The notes under the pieces: generated by a model | What the model was told of the DNA's origin: nothing | What the model saw: the letters and a program-made list of their open reading frames with translations, nothing else | Databases searched by the model: none | Made by a program: the position numbers and the translations under genes | DNA from: Candidatus Paracaedibacteraceae bacterium UBA6184 | GTDB taxonomy: Bacteria > Pseudomonadota > Alphaproteobacteria > UBA6184 | Direction of reading: 5' to 3' | NCBI GenBank assembly: GCA_002422845.1 | Contig: DITM01000084.1 | Span: 8,701-30,495 of the forward strand | DNA: 21,795 nucleotides | Shown: piece by piece, positions 1 to 7,064 of the stretch | How positions within the stretch are numbered: the stretch's first letter is position 1 | Layout of the letters: every line of letters starts with the position of its first letter

Positions 1-1256
1 ATAAGCCCGCCACCCGGCACATACCCCTCTAGGAACGAGTTATTGCACGCCCTAAGCGCATCCTCTAGTCGATACCGGCGCTCCATCACCTCGGACTCTG
101 TAGAGCCTCCTATCAGTATCTCTGCGGCCCCAGAGCCAAACCTAATAATGCGCTGCTGAATCGCCTCAATTTCCACATCATCAGTTGATTCAATCAAAGA
201 CTTGCGAAGGTGGTCAGTATGTGCCTTAATCTTGTCCTTCAAACCCTTTGAACCAAGGATAACCGTACCTTTGTACCCTATCTCAATTGCATCTGATTGA
301 CCAAGGTCTTCAAGTTTCAGTGTCGGGATAGCCGTGTTCTCGCGTTGCGAAATAAACTTACCATTTATAAACAACGCCAAGTCTTCAAAGAAGTTCTCTT
401 TATCTGCCCCATAATAAGGAGCCTGAATCACTGCGACTTGAAACTTGTTCTTAATGTTGCCCTCTGCCAAAAATGCAATGGCTTCACCATCAATCAGATC
501 ACACACAATTACTAATGGTCGCTTAGAGTTCTCAACCAGCGCCAACGCCTGTAGTACTTGGTGCGCACTTGTAATTGGATAATCGGTAATCATATAGTAT
601 GGATTGCCGAACTCGCACGTCTTCTTCTCTGGATAGTTAATAAATGCGCGACCCACATAACCAGCCGGGAAGTGAAACCCAGTCTTAATATTGATTTCAG
701 TTTTCTTTGGTGAATTGTTCTTATTGAACATAATTGTGCCACTCTTACCAATGCTATTAAAGGTACTTGTAAGAATATCGGCACACTCCTGGTCATTGTT
801 CGATGACACATAGGCTAGTCGCCCAATTTCATCCAACGTCCTGACAATCTGTGCGTGTTTGGGAATAGCCCTAGCGGCTTGCTTAAGTGCATATTTTGCA
901 CCATCTAACACATCAACGATATTTTCATTATGACCAAAAGCATCGGCACATAACTGATTGTATAAGTTACCCGCAAACACAATCGTACTCGTTGTGCCAT
1001 CACCCACAGATAAGTCGGTCTTGCGCGACATTTCTACAATGATCTTCAGCACTGCATTCTTTGTTGCGACTTCAATTAACTCCTTCTCCTCAAGTGCTGT
1101 GTAATGGAAGTTCTTCGCAACAGTCACACCATCCTTAGTTAGAAATGACTTAGCGACATCTGGTTTGATCACCAACACGTTCTTACCATCTGGACCCAAC
1201 GTGGACCCAACAACTTCGACCAATTCGCCAAATACCTTTTTAATTTTTTCCTGCAT
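1..1256 (-). CDS. groEL: GroEL-type chaperonin (Cpn60), C-terminus beyond window
   Basis: Phage-encoded group I chaperonin subunit, expected to form a ring and fold proteins with ATP. I translated the minus strand by hand from ATG at 1256; the frame stays open to the left edge (418 codons, about 77% of a usual GroEL). Visible motifs are STLGPDGKNVLV (residues 18-29), TKDGVTVAK with the Asp equivalent to E. coli D52 (D42), VGDGTTST (D86), GEAIAFL in the apical domain, and RLEDALRA (D399) followed by PGGG. So the ATP-site Asp residues are all present. The N-terminus lacks about ten residues found in E. coli GroEL, and there is a compensating insertion of about nine between D42 and D86. In the apical helix region GYVGRAFIN, the usual P-Y pair is replaced by R-A. 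AGGAGG lies 4 nt upstream of the start. No other in-frame ATG occurs before the upstream TAG at 1317-1319. No groES is visible in this window. Confidence 0.95.
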   Translation of the reverse strand, partial: MQEKIKKVFGELVEVVGSTLGPDGKNVLVIKPDVAKSFLTKDGVTVAKNFHYTALEEKELIEVATKNAVLKIIVEMSRKTDLSVGDGTTSTIVFAGNLYNQLCADAFGHNENIVDVLDGAKYALKQAARAIPKHAQIVRTLDEIGRLAYVSSNNDQECADILTSTFNSIGKSGTIMFNKNNSPKKTEINIKTGFHFPAGYVGRAFINYPEKKTCEFGNPYYMITDYPITSAHQVLQALALVENSKRPLVIVCDLIDGEAIAFLAEGNIKNKFQVAVIQAPYYGADKENFFEDLALFINGKFISQRENTAIPTLKLEDLGQSDAIEIGYKGTVILGSKGLKDKIKAHTDHLRKSLIESTDDVEIEAIQQRIIRFGSGAAEILIGGSTESEVMERRYRLEDALRACNNSFLEGYVPGGGL

Positions 1257-1330
1257 ACATCCTCCTACAACATAACCAACTCGCCAAATAGTTACAAATA
1301 TTTTTGTTAGTAGGGACTATAGACTCCTAC

Positions 1331-1361
1331 TTGTTGAACTAGCCAATAAAAGGCTCAACAA
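1331..1361 (-). promoter_or_regulatory. Stem-loop at the predicted 5' end of the groEL mRNA
   Basis: On the minus strand TTGTTGA (1361-1355) pairs with TCAACAA (1337-1331). GCC/GGC extends the stem inside a 4-nt bulge, and the loop is TTTTATT. The hairpin lies almost exactly at the predicted transcription start, so it could protect the 5' end of the mRNA or respond to temperature. No U-tract follows, so a terminator is unlikely. Confidence 0.35.
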
Positions 1362-1366
1362 TGCTT

Positions 1367-1395
1367 ACCTTACCACAAACTGCTGGTAAAGTCAA
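1367..1395 (-). promoter_or_regulatory. Candidate sigma70-type promoter for groEL
   Basis: The minus strand has TTGACT (1395-1390), a 17-bp spacer and TAAGGT (1372-1367). An upstream TGG gives an extended -10 element. The -35 matches 5 of 6 consensus bases and the -10 only 3 of 6, but the spacing is ideal. The predicted start is near 1360, about 104 nt before the groEL ATG. This would separate chaperonin expression from the upstream genes. It is a pattern match only. Confidence 0.45.
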
Positions 1396-1421
1396 GGAAA
1401 TATTCACGGCTACGTTCAAAT

Positions 1422-1451
1422 TGTGTGAGTCACGTATCCATAGCTCACACA
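1422..1451 (-). repeat. Perfect 8-bp inverted repeat (hairpin) downstream of tnpB
   Basis: On either strand TGTGTGAG (1422-1429) and CTCACACA (1444-1451) can pair across a 14-nt loop. It lies between the tnpB stop and the candidate groEL promoter. IS200/IS605 elements carry subterminal hairpins at their ends, so this could mark the right end. It has no U-tract for termination and does not match the CIRCE operator of bacterial groE operons. Confidence 0.4.
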
Positions 1452-1562
1452 CTTAAGTTCCTCTTTTATTTGTATAAGTAGGGTTAACGCGTTTAATTGA
1501 AACATTTAATCCTAACATTTATCTTCTAGCTTACTAAAAATGTCTTAGTTATGGATCTTGGG

Positions 1563-2783
1563 CTATTTCTTGATAGAAATATCCAGTTTCTCAGCCCCTG
1601 TGCCGCTTGGATCTTTCGATCCGCGCAGCAAGTACTTTTTAGGCGGCTCCACTGGTTTTTGTTTTGAGTCCGACTTAGCACCTAAACCAGACTTTATTTT
1701 CATTCCTTGAGTCAAAATATTATTCGCAGCATTTACGTCCCGGTCGTGAGTAGTTCCGCATTCGCGGCAAGTCCACGTCCTATCTTTCAATGTTAGGTTT
1801 TGGTTGATCCAAGTACATTTTGAACACATTTTACTACTTGGAAACCACCTATCAATCTTTATAAGCGTTTTGTCGTTCCACTCGGCCTTGTATTCCAACA
1901 TTGAGAAAAATTCACCAATGGCGGCATCACTCAACGCTTGAGCAAGTTTGTGATTCTTTAACATGTTTATCACTGCGAGAGTTTCCACACATATAACATC
2001 GTGGTTTTTGATGATATCGGTGGTTACCTTGTGCAAATGATCCTTGCGGACATTTGCGATTTTTTCATGAACTAACGACAATTGCCTAATAGTCTTTTTA
2101 CGACTACTAGATCCTTTTACCTTTTTACTGACTTGCCTCTGTTTAAATTTTAACTTCTTTAATCGTAATTTTAAAGATCTAACATTCTTGTACTTTTTAC
2201 CATTACTCAGAATTGCTAGATTCTTAATTCCGACATCTATACCAACACTTGAACCTGTCGGTTCATACTGTGTATATTCTTGTTCACAAGTTAAACTGGC
2301 AAAATATTTACCTGTTGGTGTCATGGAAATTGTGCATTGTATAATTTTGCCAATGATTTTTTGGGAAATATTTAGAGTAACCCCTTCTCTAAATTTTGGT
2401 ATTAAGAGTTTGTTGCCTTTAATTTTAAAGGCTTGTGGTACAGAGTAAGACTGTCTGTTTAACTTCTTTTTAAATTTTGGAAACTTGGATTTCTTTTGAA
2501 AAAATGAATTAAAGGCAGTATCTAAGTGCTTCAGTGCCCATTGTAAAGATTGTGCATTTGGTTCTTTTAACCATTTAAACTCTTCCTGCTTCTTAAGTTC
2601 TGTTAGTTTATAAGAACATTGAAAGAAATTCAATGTCTTTTTGTTTAATAAATATTCTTCTTTTCTTAGGTTTAAAAAATAATTATAGATGAACCTACAA
2701 GACCCAAAGTGTTTATTTAATAGCGTGATTTGCACTTTTGTTGGGTACAATCTAAATTTGTATGAACGCAGGATTTTCTTCAT
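1563..2783 (-). CDS. tnpB: TnpB RNA-guided nuclease (IS200/IS605 OrfB family)
   Basis: TnpB proteins are RNA-guided DNA nucleases of IS605/IS1341-type elements and relatives of Cas12. From ATG at 2783 the product has 406 residues, a normal full length. It has the N-terminal OrfB signature (SYKFRLYPT), RuvC-I GIDVGIKNLA (D183), RuvC-II VETLAVINM (E267), a zinc ribbon CxxC...CxxC (C320, C323, C339, C342) and RuvC-III HDRDVNAANN (D347/D349). All catalytic positions look intact. A longer reading from TTG at 2801 is possible, but MKKILRSYKFRLYP is the usual start. No TnpA gene is nearby, as in IS1341-type elements. The gene sits between a 950-aa gene and groEL, with a 17-bp inverted repeat just upstream and inside its last codons. 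It looks more AT-rich than groEL, which suits recent transfer. Confidence 0.93.
   Translation of the reverse strand: MKKILRSYKFRLYPTKVQITLLNKHFGSCRFIYNYFLNLRKEEYLLNKKTLNFFQCSYKLTELKKQEEFKWLKEPNAQSLQWALKHLDTAFNSFFQKKSKFPKFKKKLNRQSYSVPQAFKIKGNKLLIPKFREGVTLNISQKIIGKIIQCTISMTPTGKYFASLTCEQEYTQYEPTGSSVGIDVGIKNLAILSNGKKYKNVRSLKLRLKKLKFKQRQVSKKVKGSSSRKKTIRQLSLVHEKIANVRKDHLHKVTTDIIKNHDVICVETLAVINMLKNHKLAQALSDAAIGEFFSMLEYKAEWNDKTLIKIDRWFPSSKMCSKCTWINQNLTLKDRTWTCRECGTTHDRDVNAANNILTQGMKIKSGLGAKSDSKQKPVEPPKKYLLRGSKDPSGTGAEKLDISIKK
1579..1595 (-). repeat. 17-bp inverted repeat, copy inside the tnpB 3' end
   Basis: The minus strand reads GCTGAGAAACTGGATAT here, encoding A-E-K-L-D-I near the TnpB C-terminus. 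The same 17 bases occur on the plus strand at 2838-2854, so the two copies form a perfect inverted repeat around almost the whole of tnpB. Confidence 0.9.
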
Positions 2784-2813
2784 CTTACTATTAAATAGCA
2801 AAAAAGTAGGATA

Positions 2814-2833
2814 ATTTTTCTTTTTTGAAAAAT
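2814..2833 (-). repeat. AT-rich hairpin in the presumed left end of the TnpB element
   Basis: ATTTTTC and GAAAAAT form a perfect 7-bp stem with a 6-nt loop in the 72-nt gap before tnpB. IS605-type left ends carry subterminal hairpins, so the position fits. An AT-rich stem like this could also arise by chance. Confidence 0.35.
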
Positions 2834-2837
2834 ACTT

Positions 2838-2854
2838 GCTGAGAAACTGGATAT
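2838..2854 (+). repeat. 17-bp inverted repeat, copy upstream of tnpB
   Basis: The plus strand reads GCTGAGAAACTGGATAT, the exact inverse of 1579-1595. This copy starts one base after the TAA stop of the 950-aa gene, between that gene and tnpB. The match stops sharply on both sides. Confidence 0.9.
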
Positions 2855-2855
2855 C

Positions 2856-5708
2856 TTAAATCGATAGCACATAGCGCGTAATCGCGGCGTTGTCAAGTGC
2901 TACTTGCACCGTATATGAGAATTCTTCGCTTACTCCAAGTTGTTTCAACGAACTTAACTCTCTCTTCGCGACACCACTGCCAATTACTTCAAGTTGTTGT
3001 TTAAGTTTTGGTAGCGCCTTTTCGATTGCAACAGTTAAAACCTTTTGAATATCAGCATTGATGTTATTAATCATTGGTTGTTCTTGAGGCACAATCGGCT
3101 CTTTTGGCAACACGACATTTTCAAGCAACGCAAAGTCAGTGTCATTCATTAAGCCCATAATCTTAACCAATGACTCTTGCATTAACTTCTGTCCCTTGTT
3201 TCTTATGACAACCTCAATCGCACCAATGTTAACCTTTGAGTCCATAAGAGATAATGCAATAACTAAGTTAATCTTATAAGATGTTGCGTATCCGCTATTA
3301 ATTCTAGACACCAAAGTTTCACGGTCAACTGCCGATCCCTCTAGTCTGATCATTGGGCTATCTGACTCTTGTTGAAACTTTGAATTCAACACATCAGATA
3401 AACTCTTTAGGCCCATGATATATTTGTTTTTGTCTTGCTCTTTACCAGCGTCAATAATAACATTGAACGAACTGACAGCTTCTGTAGAATTAAGAATGTT
3501 GCCATCTTTATCTAGTTCTTTAACCGGCACAGTCTCACAGCCAAGCCCAACAACATCAAGGTGTTTCTTGCTGGTTTGCCCACCTTGCTTACGAGACATC
3601 ATCACGGGCAACGCACGTTTGAAAAACTCTGAGTACTTATAACTTGCGGCCTGACTATTGCTGGCTGTTTCTTTAGATTGCACAGGGCTAATCATCTTAA
3701 AGTTCTTGTTAGCCACAACGAACTGCTCAGCATTAGACGCATCTGGTTCAATTACCACATAATCACCATTCTGTGTAATCTTTGGCATGTCCACTATCAT
3801 ATGGGACACGTTCTCAAAGCCTAGACCAGCCTTCACGCTATCGCGCTCTTCACCGAACAAGCACTTGGTTTCTAGGGTTTGCTCGTAGATCATTCTCCAT
3901 AATCTAAATTCCTTCTTAATAAGGATGTTCTCAAGTGTGGATACTTTTGTCTTTGCGCCTATTGTCTGGTGTTTACGCAACGTGCTTATCTTTCCAATTA
4001 AAGACTTTACTAAATCATCAACCTGTGGATTGCCACCCTGCTTGATCATCTGACCCGCGTATTCTTTTAAAGAAGCCACAGTGAGATCAGAGAACCCATC
4101 TGCTATATTTTGGCCATATTCTGTAAAGATATGATCTGAGAATTCTTTAATAATTTTCTGTCTAGACTGCTCGGTTCTACTCAATACTTCTGGTAATGCA
4201 GCAGCAAACACAGCACCGACTTCTGCATTAAACTGAGCGATATCAGAATACCACTTGCGACCCATAGGAGATTTCATAATCTCTTCATGTCTCATGTCTT
4301 TATTGCCGCGCTCCAAGTTAGTACCTGACAAATAACCAAATGACTTTTTCTTTAATGAAAAGAATAGGTTTTTACCATCTTCTGTCTTAATAAACAGGTC
4401 TGCATGTGCGTTAAGCCTAGCATCCTCTGCGCCTTCTGAAGTTAATACAATGTCATTAGGATCCACTACACCAATCCTAGTGATGAATCCAGCAGAATCC
4501 TTTACAACAATCTTCTTTGGCGCACCACCAAACTCACTAACAAGTTTTTGCTTGAACAACTGCTCAAATGAACTACCTGCCGCAGCCTTTTTACCGGGAG
4601 GATCCAAGGAAATATTTTGCTGAAACTTAAGTACTTGTGTCCCATCGCTCAGCAACACCGGAAACAGAATCGTTTTCCTTACATGGGATGCACCCTTTCG
4701 ATTATGGAAGAACCTGTTCAACAATAGGAACTGCTCTTTTGATGCCGCCATTCCAATCTTCGGCATAAACTCCATAAACATTTTAAATGATTGTTCAATT
4801 AAACTTGTTTTGTTTATATTGAAGTTCTTAACAATTGCTGATAGTTTCTTGTACTCGCGACGAATATGTGGAGTCAACTTGTCTATTCCACCAGCAGCCG
4901 CAGCAGCATTCATTGAGTTGTAACCAGCCAACACCTTAATCTCTGCATTTAGGTCTGTAAACGGCAACATAATGTCATTGTTAATTTTCTCCTGCAAAAC
5001 AGCGAGGATTAACAGTGGCGGCTTCTGCTCCAAAAACATATACCGACGCTCAGTTTGTACAAGCCTAGACTCTCTACCTTTAGTATCTTTATTGTACTCT
5101 CTATCATCTACAAGTATAGCCCCGGCAGCATTCTTATTTTCGCTATATTCTTTAACCTTATTAGAAAGAACTATAAACCTTTGTTTGATTTGCTCGCAAA
5201 TCTCGGGCATCCCTTCGCCCTTAGCCTTCTCGGCAACAATTGCGATAAGTCTCGGAAATACCGTGCTAATCAAATAGTCAGTAGTTGCAAACTCTTTTGG
5301 ATGCGACTCCATTGCTATGATATAGTTTTCTATTTCGCGATTCAAACTAAAAATCAAAGACTTTAATTCTTTAACATTTGGCGTCTGTGTCTGCTCTGGT
5401 TGTACTTGTGATGAATTAACGAAAGCCTCAATCTCTGCAAAAGGGGCTGTTTCATTGACGGAAAACCTAGCTAAGTACCCGTCGTAAAACACTTTCGCAA
5501 AACTCTTAATGTCTGTTACTATGGTTTGATCTAATTTAGTTTTAGTGGCTTCTACAAAATCTAAAAAATCTGTAAACTTATGACCGTTGAAATCATTTAG
5601 AGCCTTGGCCTCAATACCATCAACGTAGATGGCCGCACCTGACTCATATACAGTTTTTATTTTTTGAAGATTATCAGGTGACAGAAATGATTCGCGAGGT
5701 AAATTCAT
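2856..5708 (-). CDS. Unrecognised 950-aa phage protein with a nuclease-like motif
   Basis: I do not recognise this protein as a whole. It is soluble-looking, with no signal peptide or membrane segment, and has an Ala run near residues 268-272. Around residues 381-455 there is a pattern like the PD-(D/E)XK nuclease core: an acidic helix FEQLFKQKL (E382), then HADLFI (D437), a short turn, and FFSLKKKSF (S451-L-K453), where the usual E-x-K appears as S-x-K. The residues before it (SHVRKTILFPVLLSDGTQV) look beta-rich. This could be a nuclease-fold domain in a larger structural or DNA-packaging protein, but that is inference. The ATG at 5708 follows a G-rich GGCGGAAAATAAA. The gap to the acidic gene upstream is 27 nt. 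The stop codon abuts the TnpB element. Confidence 0.7.
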   Translation of the reverse strand: MNLPRESFLSPDNLQKIKTVYESGAAIYVDGIEAKALNDFNGHKFTDFLDFVEATKTKLDQTIVTDIKSFAKVFYDGYLARFSVNETAPFAEIEAFVNSSQVQPEQTQTPNVKELKSLIFSLNREIENYIIAMESHPKEFATTDYLISTVFPRLIAIVAEKAKGEGMPEICEQIKQRFIVLSNKVKEYSENKNAAGAILVDDREYNKDTKGRESRLVQTERRYMFLEQKPPLLILAVLQEKINNDIMLPFTDLNAEIKVLAGYNSMNAAAAAGGIDKLTPHIRREYKKLSAIVKNFNINKTSLIEQSFKMFMEFMPKIGMAASKEQFLLLNRFFHNRKGASHVRKTILFPVLLSDGTQVLKFQQNISLDPPGKKAAAGSSFEQLFKQKLVSEFGGAPKKIVVKDSAGFITRIGVVDPNDIVLTSEGAEDARLNAHADLFIKTEDGKNLFFSLKKKSFGYLSGTNLERGNKDMRHEEIMKSPMGRKWYSDIAQFNAEVGAVFAAALPEVLSRTEQSRQKIIKEFSDHIFTEYGQNIADGFSDLTVASLKEYAGQMIKQGGNPQVDDLVKSLIGKISTLRKHQTIGAKTKVSTLENILIKKEFRLWRMIYEQTLETKCLFGEERDSVKAGLGFENVSHMIVDMPKITQNGDYVVIEPDASNAEQFVVANKNFKMISPVQSKETASNSQAASYKYSEFFKRALPVMMSRKQGGQTSKKHLDVVGLGCETVPVKELDKDGNILNSTEAVSSFNVIIDAGKEQDKNKYIMGLKSLSDVLNSKFQQESDSPMIRLEGSAVDRETLVSRINSGYATSYKINLVIALSLMDSKVNIGAIEVVIRNKGQKLMQESLVKIMGLMNDTDFALLENVVLPKEPIVPQEQPMINNINADIQKVLTVAIEKALPKLKQQLEVIGSGVAKRELSSLKQLGVSEEFSYTVQVALDNAAITRYVLSI
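2868..2896 (-). promoter_or_regulatory. Possible promoter for tnpB inside the end of the 950-aa gene
   Basis: The minus strand has a perfect TTGACA (2896-2891), a 17-bp spacer and TATGTG (2873-2868), all inside the last codons of the upstream gene. The -10 is weak (3 of 6). A transcript from here would start near 2861 and include both copies of the 17-bp inverted repeat. Confidence 0.25.
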
Positions 5709-5735
5709 TTTATTTTCCGCCGCCCCGCTTAGGAA

Positions 5736-6434
5736 TTACAGAAGTTCGTCGTCTTCTAAATCTTCGTCTTCGTCGCCCATCGGAGGCATACCTTCGTCAC
5801 CAGCAGGAGGAGGAAGACCGGCATCGTCACCACCAGTAGGAGGCATACCGGCGTCTAGGCCACCTTCGCCACCCTCACCAGAAATCTCAGTGGTAGAACC
5901 AGGGAACAGAATTTCCATCAGTTCGTTAGCGAAAGCATTCTTCTCTTCTTCACCAAGTTTTGTAGAAAGCTCAGAGAACTTATCCTTAATCTCGGTCTTC
6001 AAAGACTCAGAGTCGCCACCTTCCATACCAAGTCCAGCCTCATCAGTCGGCGGAATACCAAGATCCTCACCTTCAGCAGGAATACCAGCATCGCCACCTT
6101 CCATAGGAGGCATACCAGCATCACCAGCAGGAGGAAGACCAGCATCACCACCGGCAGGAGGAGCCATGGGATCTTCGTCAGGCTTAGCGGGATCAAAGGC
6201 TTCATTGATGATGCGTTCCATCTCTTTCTTGAATGCAGCCTTCATTTCCTCAAGTGTCTGCTTCTTGGCAACAGGCTTGGCAGCAGCCTTCTTCTGAATC
6301 ACAACTTTCTTAGACTCAACCATCGGCTTTGCAACAGGCTTTTCCTCTTGCACGTACTTAGCGATTTTCTCTTCTGACATACCAGAATTACGAAGAATCT
6401 TTTTTTGCATCTCACCATCAAATAAATTACTCAT
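5736..6434 (-). CDS. Acidic Pro/Gly/Ala/Asp-rich repeat protein (232 aa)
   Basis: The N-terminus (MSNLFDGEMQKKILRNSGM) is followed by a Lys/Ala/Val-rich basic stretch. A helix (TLEEMKAAFKKEMERIINEAF) leads into repeats of GGDAGLPP/GDAGMPP type, then a second helical segment around KTEIKDKFSELSTKLGEEEKNAF, then more repeats and a very acidic tail ending EDLEDDELL. Such low-complexity acidic proteins in phages can be structural, scaffold-like or DNA-mimic factors; I cannot choose. I chose ATG at 6434 rather than an upstream in-frame codon because AGGAG lies 7 nt before it. The DNA repeats match the protein repeats, so copy number may vary. It sits 27 nt before the 950-aa gene and they are probably cotranscribed. 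Confidence 0.75.
   Translation of the reverse strand: MSNLFDGEMQKKILRNSGMSEEKIAKYVQEEKPVAKPMVESKKVVIQKKAAAKPVAKKQTLEEMKAAFKKEMERIINEAFDPAKPDEDPMAPPAGGDAGLPPAGDAGMPPMEGGDAGIPAEGEDLGIPPTDEAGLGMEGGDSESLKTEIKDKFSELSTKLGEEEKNAFANELMEILFPGSTTEISGEGGEGGLDAGMPPTGGDDAGLPPPAGDEGMPPMGDEDEDLEDDELL
5765..6175. repeat. Imperfect short tandem repeats within the acidic protein gene
   Basis: Two clusters (about 5765-5870 and 6040-6175) repeat variants of a unit encoding GGDAG-(L/M/I)-P-P. On the plus strand the recurring core is GGAGGCATACC or GGAGGAAGACC with GCATCACCA-like links. The unit is kept more at protein than at DNA level. Confidence 0.7.
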
Positions 6435-6536
6435 TGATAAACTCCTATTAATCAAAACACTCGCTCAGAGTATAACTAAACACGAAGTTAATTATGTGTT
6501 TTTTAAAAATTTTTTTCTTTGAGGCATTTTTCTTCA
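6435..6536 (-). other. AT-rich 102-nt intergenic gap
   Basis: This is one of the larger gaps in the operon. It holds runs of A and T (an A7T5A6-like tract) but no GC stem for a terminator. TATACT occurs near the middle without a convincing -35. The ribosome-binding site AGGAG of the acidic gene is at its end. I see no gene. Confidence 0.5.
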
Positions 6537-7064
6537 CTATTCATTCACCTGAAAGCTAAATTTTTCAAACTTCCTTAAATCCTTTTCTCGTTTTTCTTTA
6601 ATTTTGTTAAAAATTTCTTTTCCATTTTTATCGCCAAGTTCGCCCTTCTTTTTAAGTATCATATCGTATAAAACATTTACAAACTGTTCGTCTTTGTTTA
6701 AAAGCGCCTCTAAACACAAAACTAAGAAAGTCTGTAGGTCAAGCCCAAACTCGCCCAAATCAGATATAAGTTGCACAAATACAAAATCATTTTTCAACCC
6801 AAGATACCTGAGTATTCTATATTCCCTTTGAGAAAACTCTATACGATATTCGCTTTTGTCCCACAAAGTAAATGCACGATTGAAGAACGCTTTAAATTTC
6901 TCATCAAGATATGGGCGGTTTTGCGCAAAATAAATCTTAAAGTCTTCGACCAACAACCTGAGTCTGAATTTTTGACTACGATGAAGTGTTCTTCGATTTT
7001 CTTTTTCTCTTTTTTTAGGCGCAATGCCTTTTATAAACTTTGTTCTTAGTTTTTTATACTTCAT
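6537..7064 (-). CDS. Unrecognised basic 175-aa protein
   Basis: Not recognised. The N-terminus is strongly basic (KKREKENRRTLHRSQKFRLR), followed by a mostly helical body with alternating aromatic and charged residues and a Lys/Glu-rich C-terminal helix (KIKEKREKDLRKFEKF). No membrane segment or cysteine motif. It may bind nucleic acid, judging by charge only. Its ATG overlaps the stop of the polymerase C-terminal fragment as ATGA (7064-7061), so its translation is probably coupled to that gene; there is no good ribosome-binding site of its own. Confidence 0.75.
   Translation of the reverse strand: MKYKKLRTKFIKGIAPKKREKENRRTLHRSQKFRLRLLVEDFKIYFAQNRPYLDEKFKAFFNRAFTLWDKSEYRIEFSQREYRILRYLGLKNDFVFVQLISDLGEFGLDLQTFLVLCLEALLNKDEQFVNVLYDMILKKKGELGDKNGKEIFNKIKEKREKDLRKFEKFSFQVNE

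Larger units (their letters stand above)
1257..1562 (-). other. Noncoding region between tnpB and groEL
   Basis: This 306-nt stretch has no plausible gene. Read on the minus strand it holds the presumed right end and omega-RNA region of the TnpB element (roughly 1396-1562), a hairpin with an 8-bp stem at 1422-1451, a candidate promoter at 1367-1395, a 5' leader hairpin at 1331-1361, a smaller inverted repeat at 1309-1331, a partial copy of the groEL start codon region at 1275-1290, and the strong groEL ribosome-binding site at 1261-1266. Confidence 0.7.
1396..1620 (-). ncRNA. Likely omega-RNA / right-end region of the TnpB element
   Basis: In IS200/IS605 and related elements the guide RNA of TnpB comes from the 3' end of tnpB and the right end of the element. 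The equivalent stretch here starts inside the last codons of tnpB and reaches the hairpin at 1422-1451. The call rests on position and family knowledge. I cannot define the exact RNA ends or the guide. Confidence 0.3.

Noticed and set aside
1190..1211. Short tandem repeat GTTGGGTCCA in groEL
   Set aside because: It encodes the conserved V-G-S-T-L-G-P segment and is explained by the protein sequence.
1422..1451. Hairpin after tnpB as a rho-independent terminator or CIRCE operator
   Set aside because: No U-tract follows it on the minus strand and the sequence does not match CIRCE (TTAGCACTC-N9-GAGTGCTAA).
5890..6297. Plus-strand open frame opposite the acidic gene (Ser/Pro/Ala-rich)
   Set aside because: It mirrors the repeats of the real minus-strand gene and has no ribosome-binding site; a shadow frame. 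The other plus-strand frames were rejected for the same reason.
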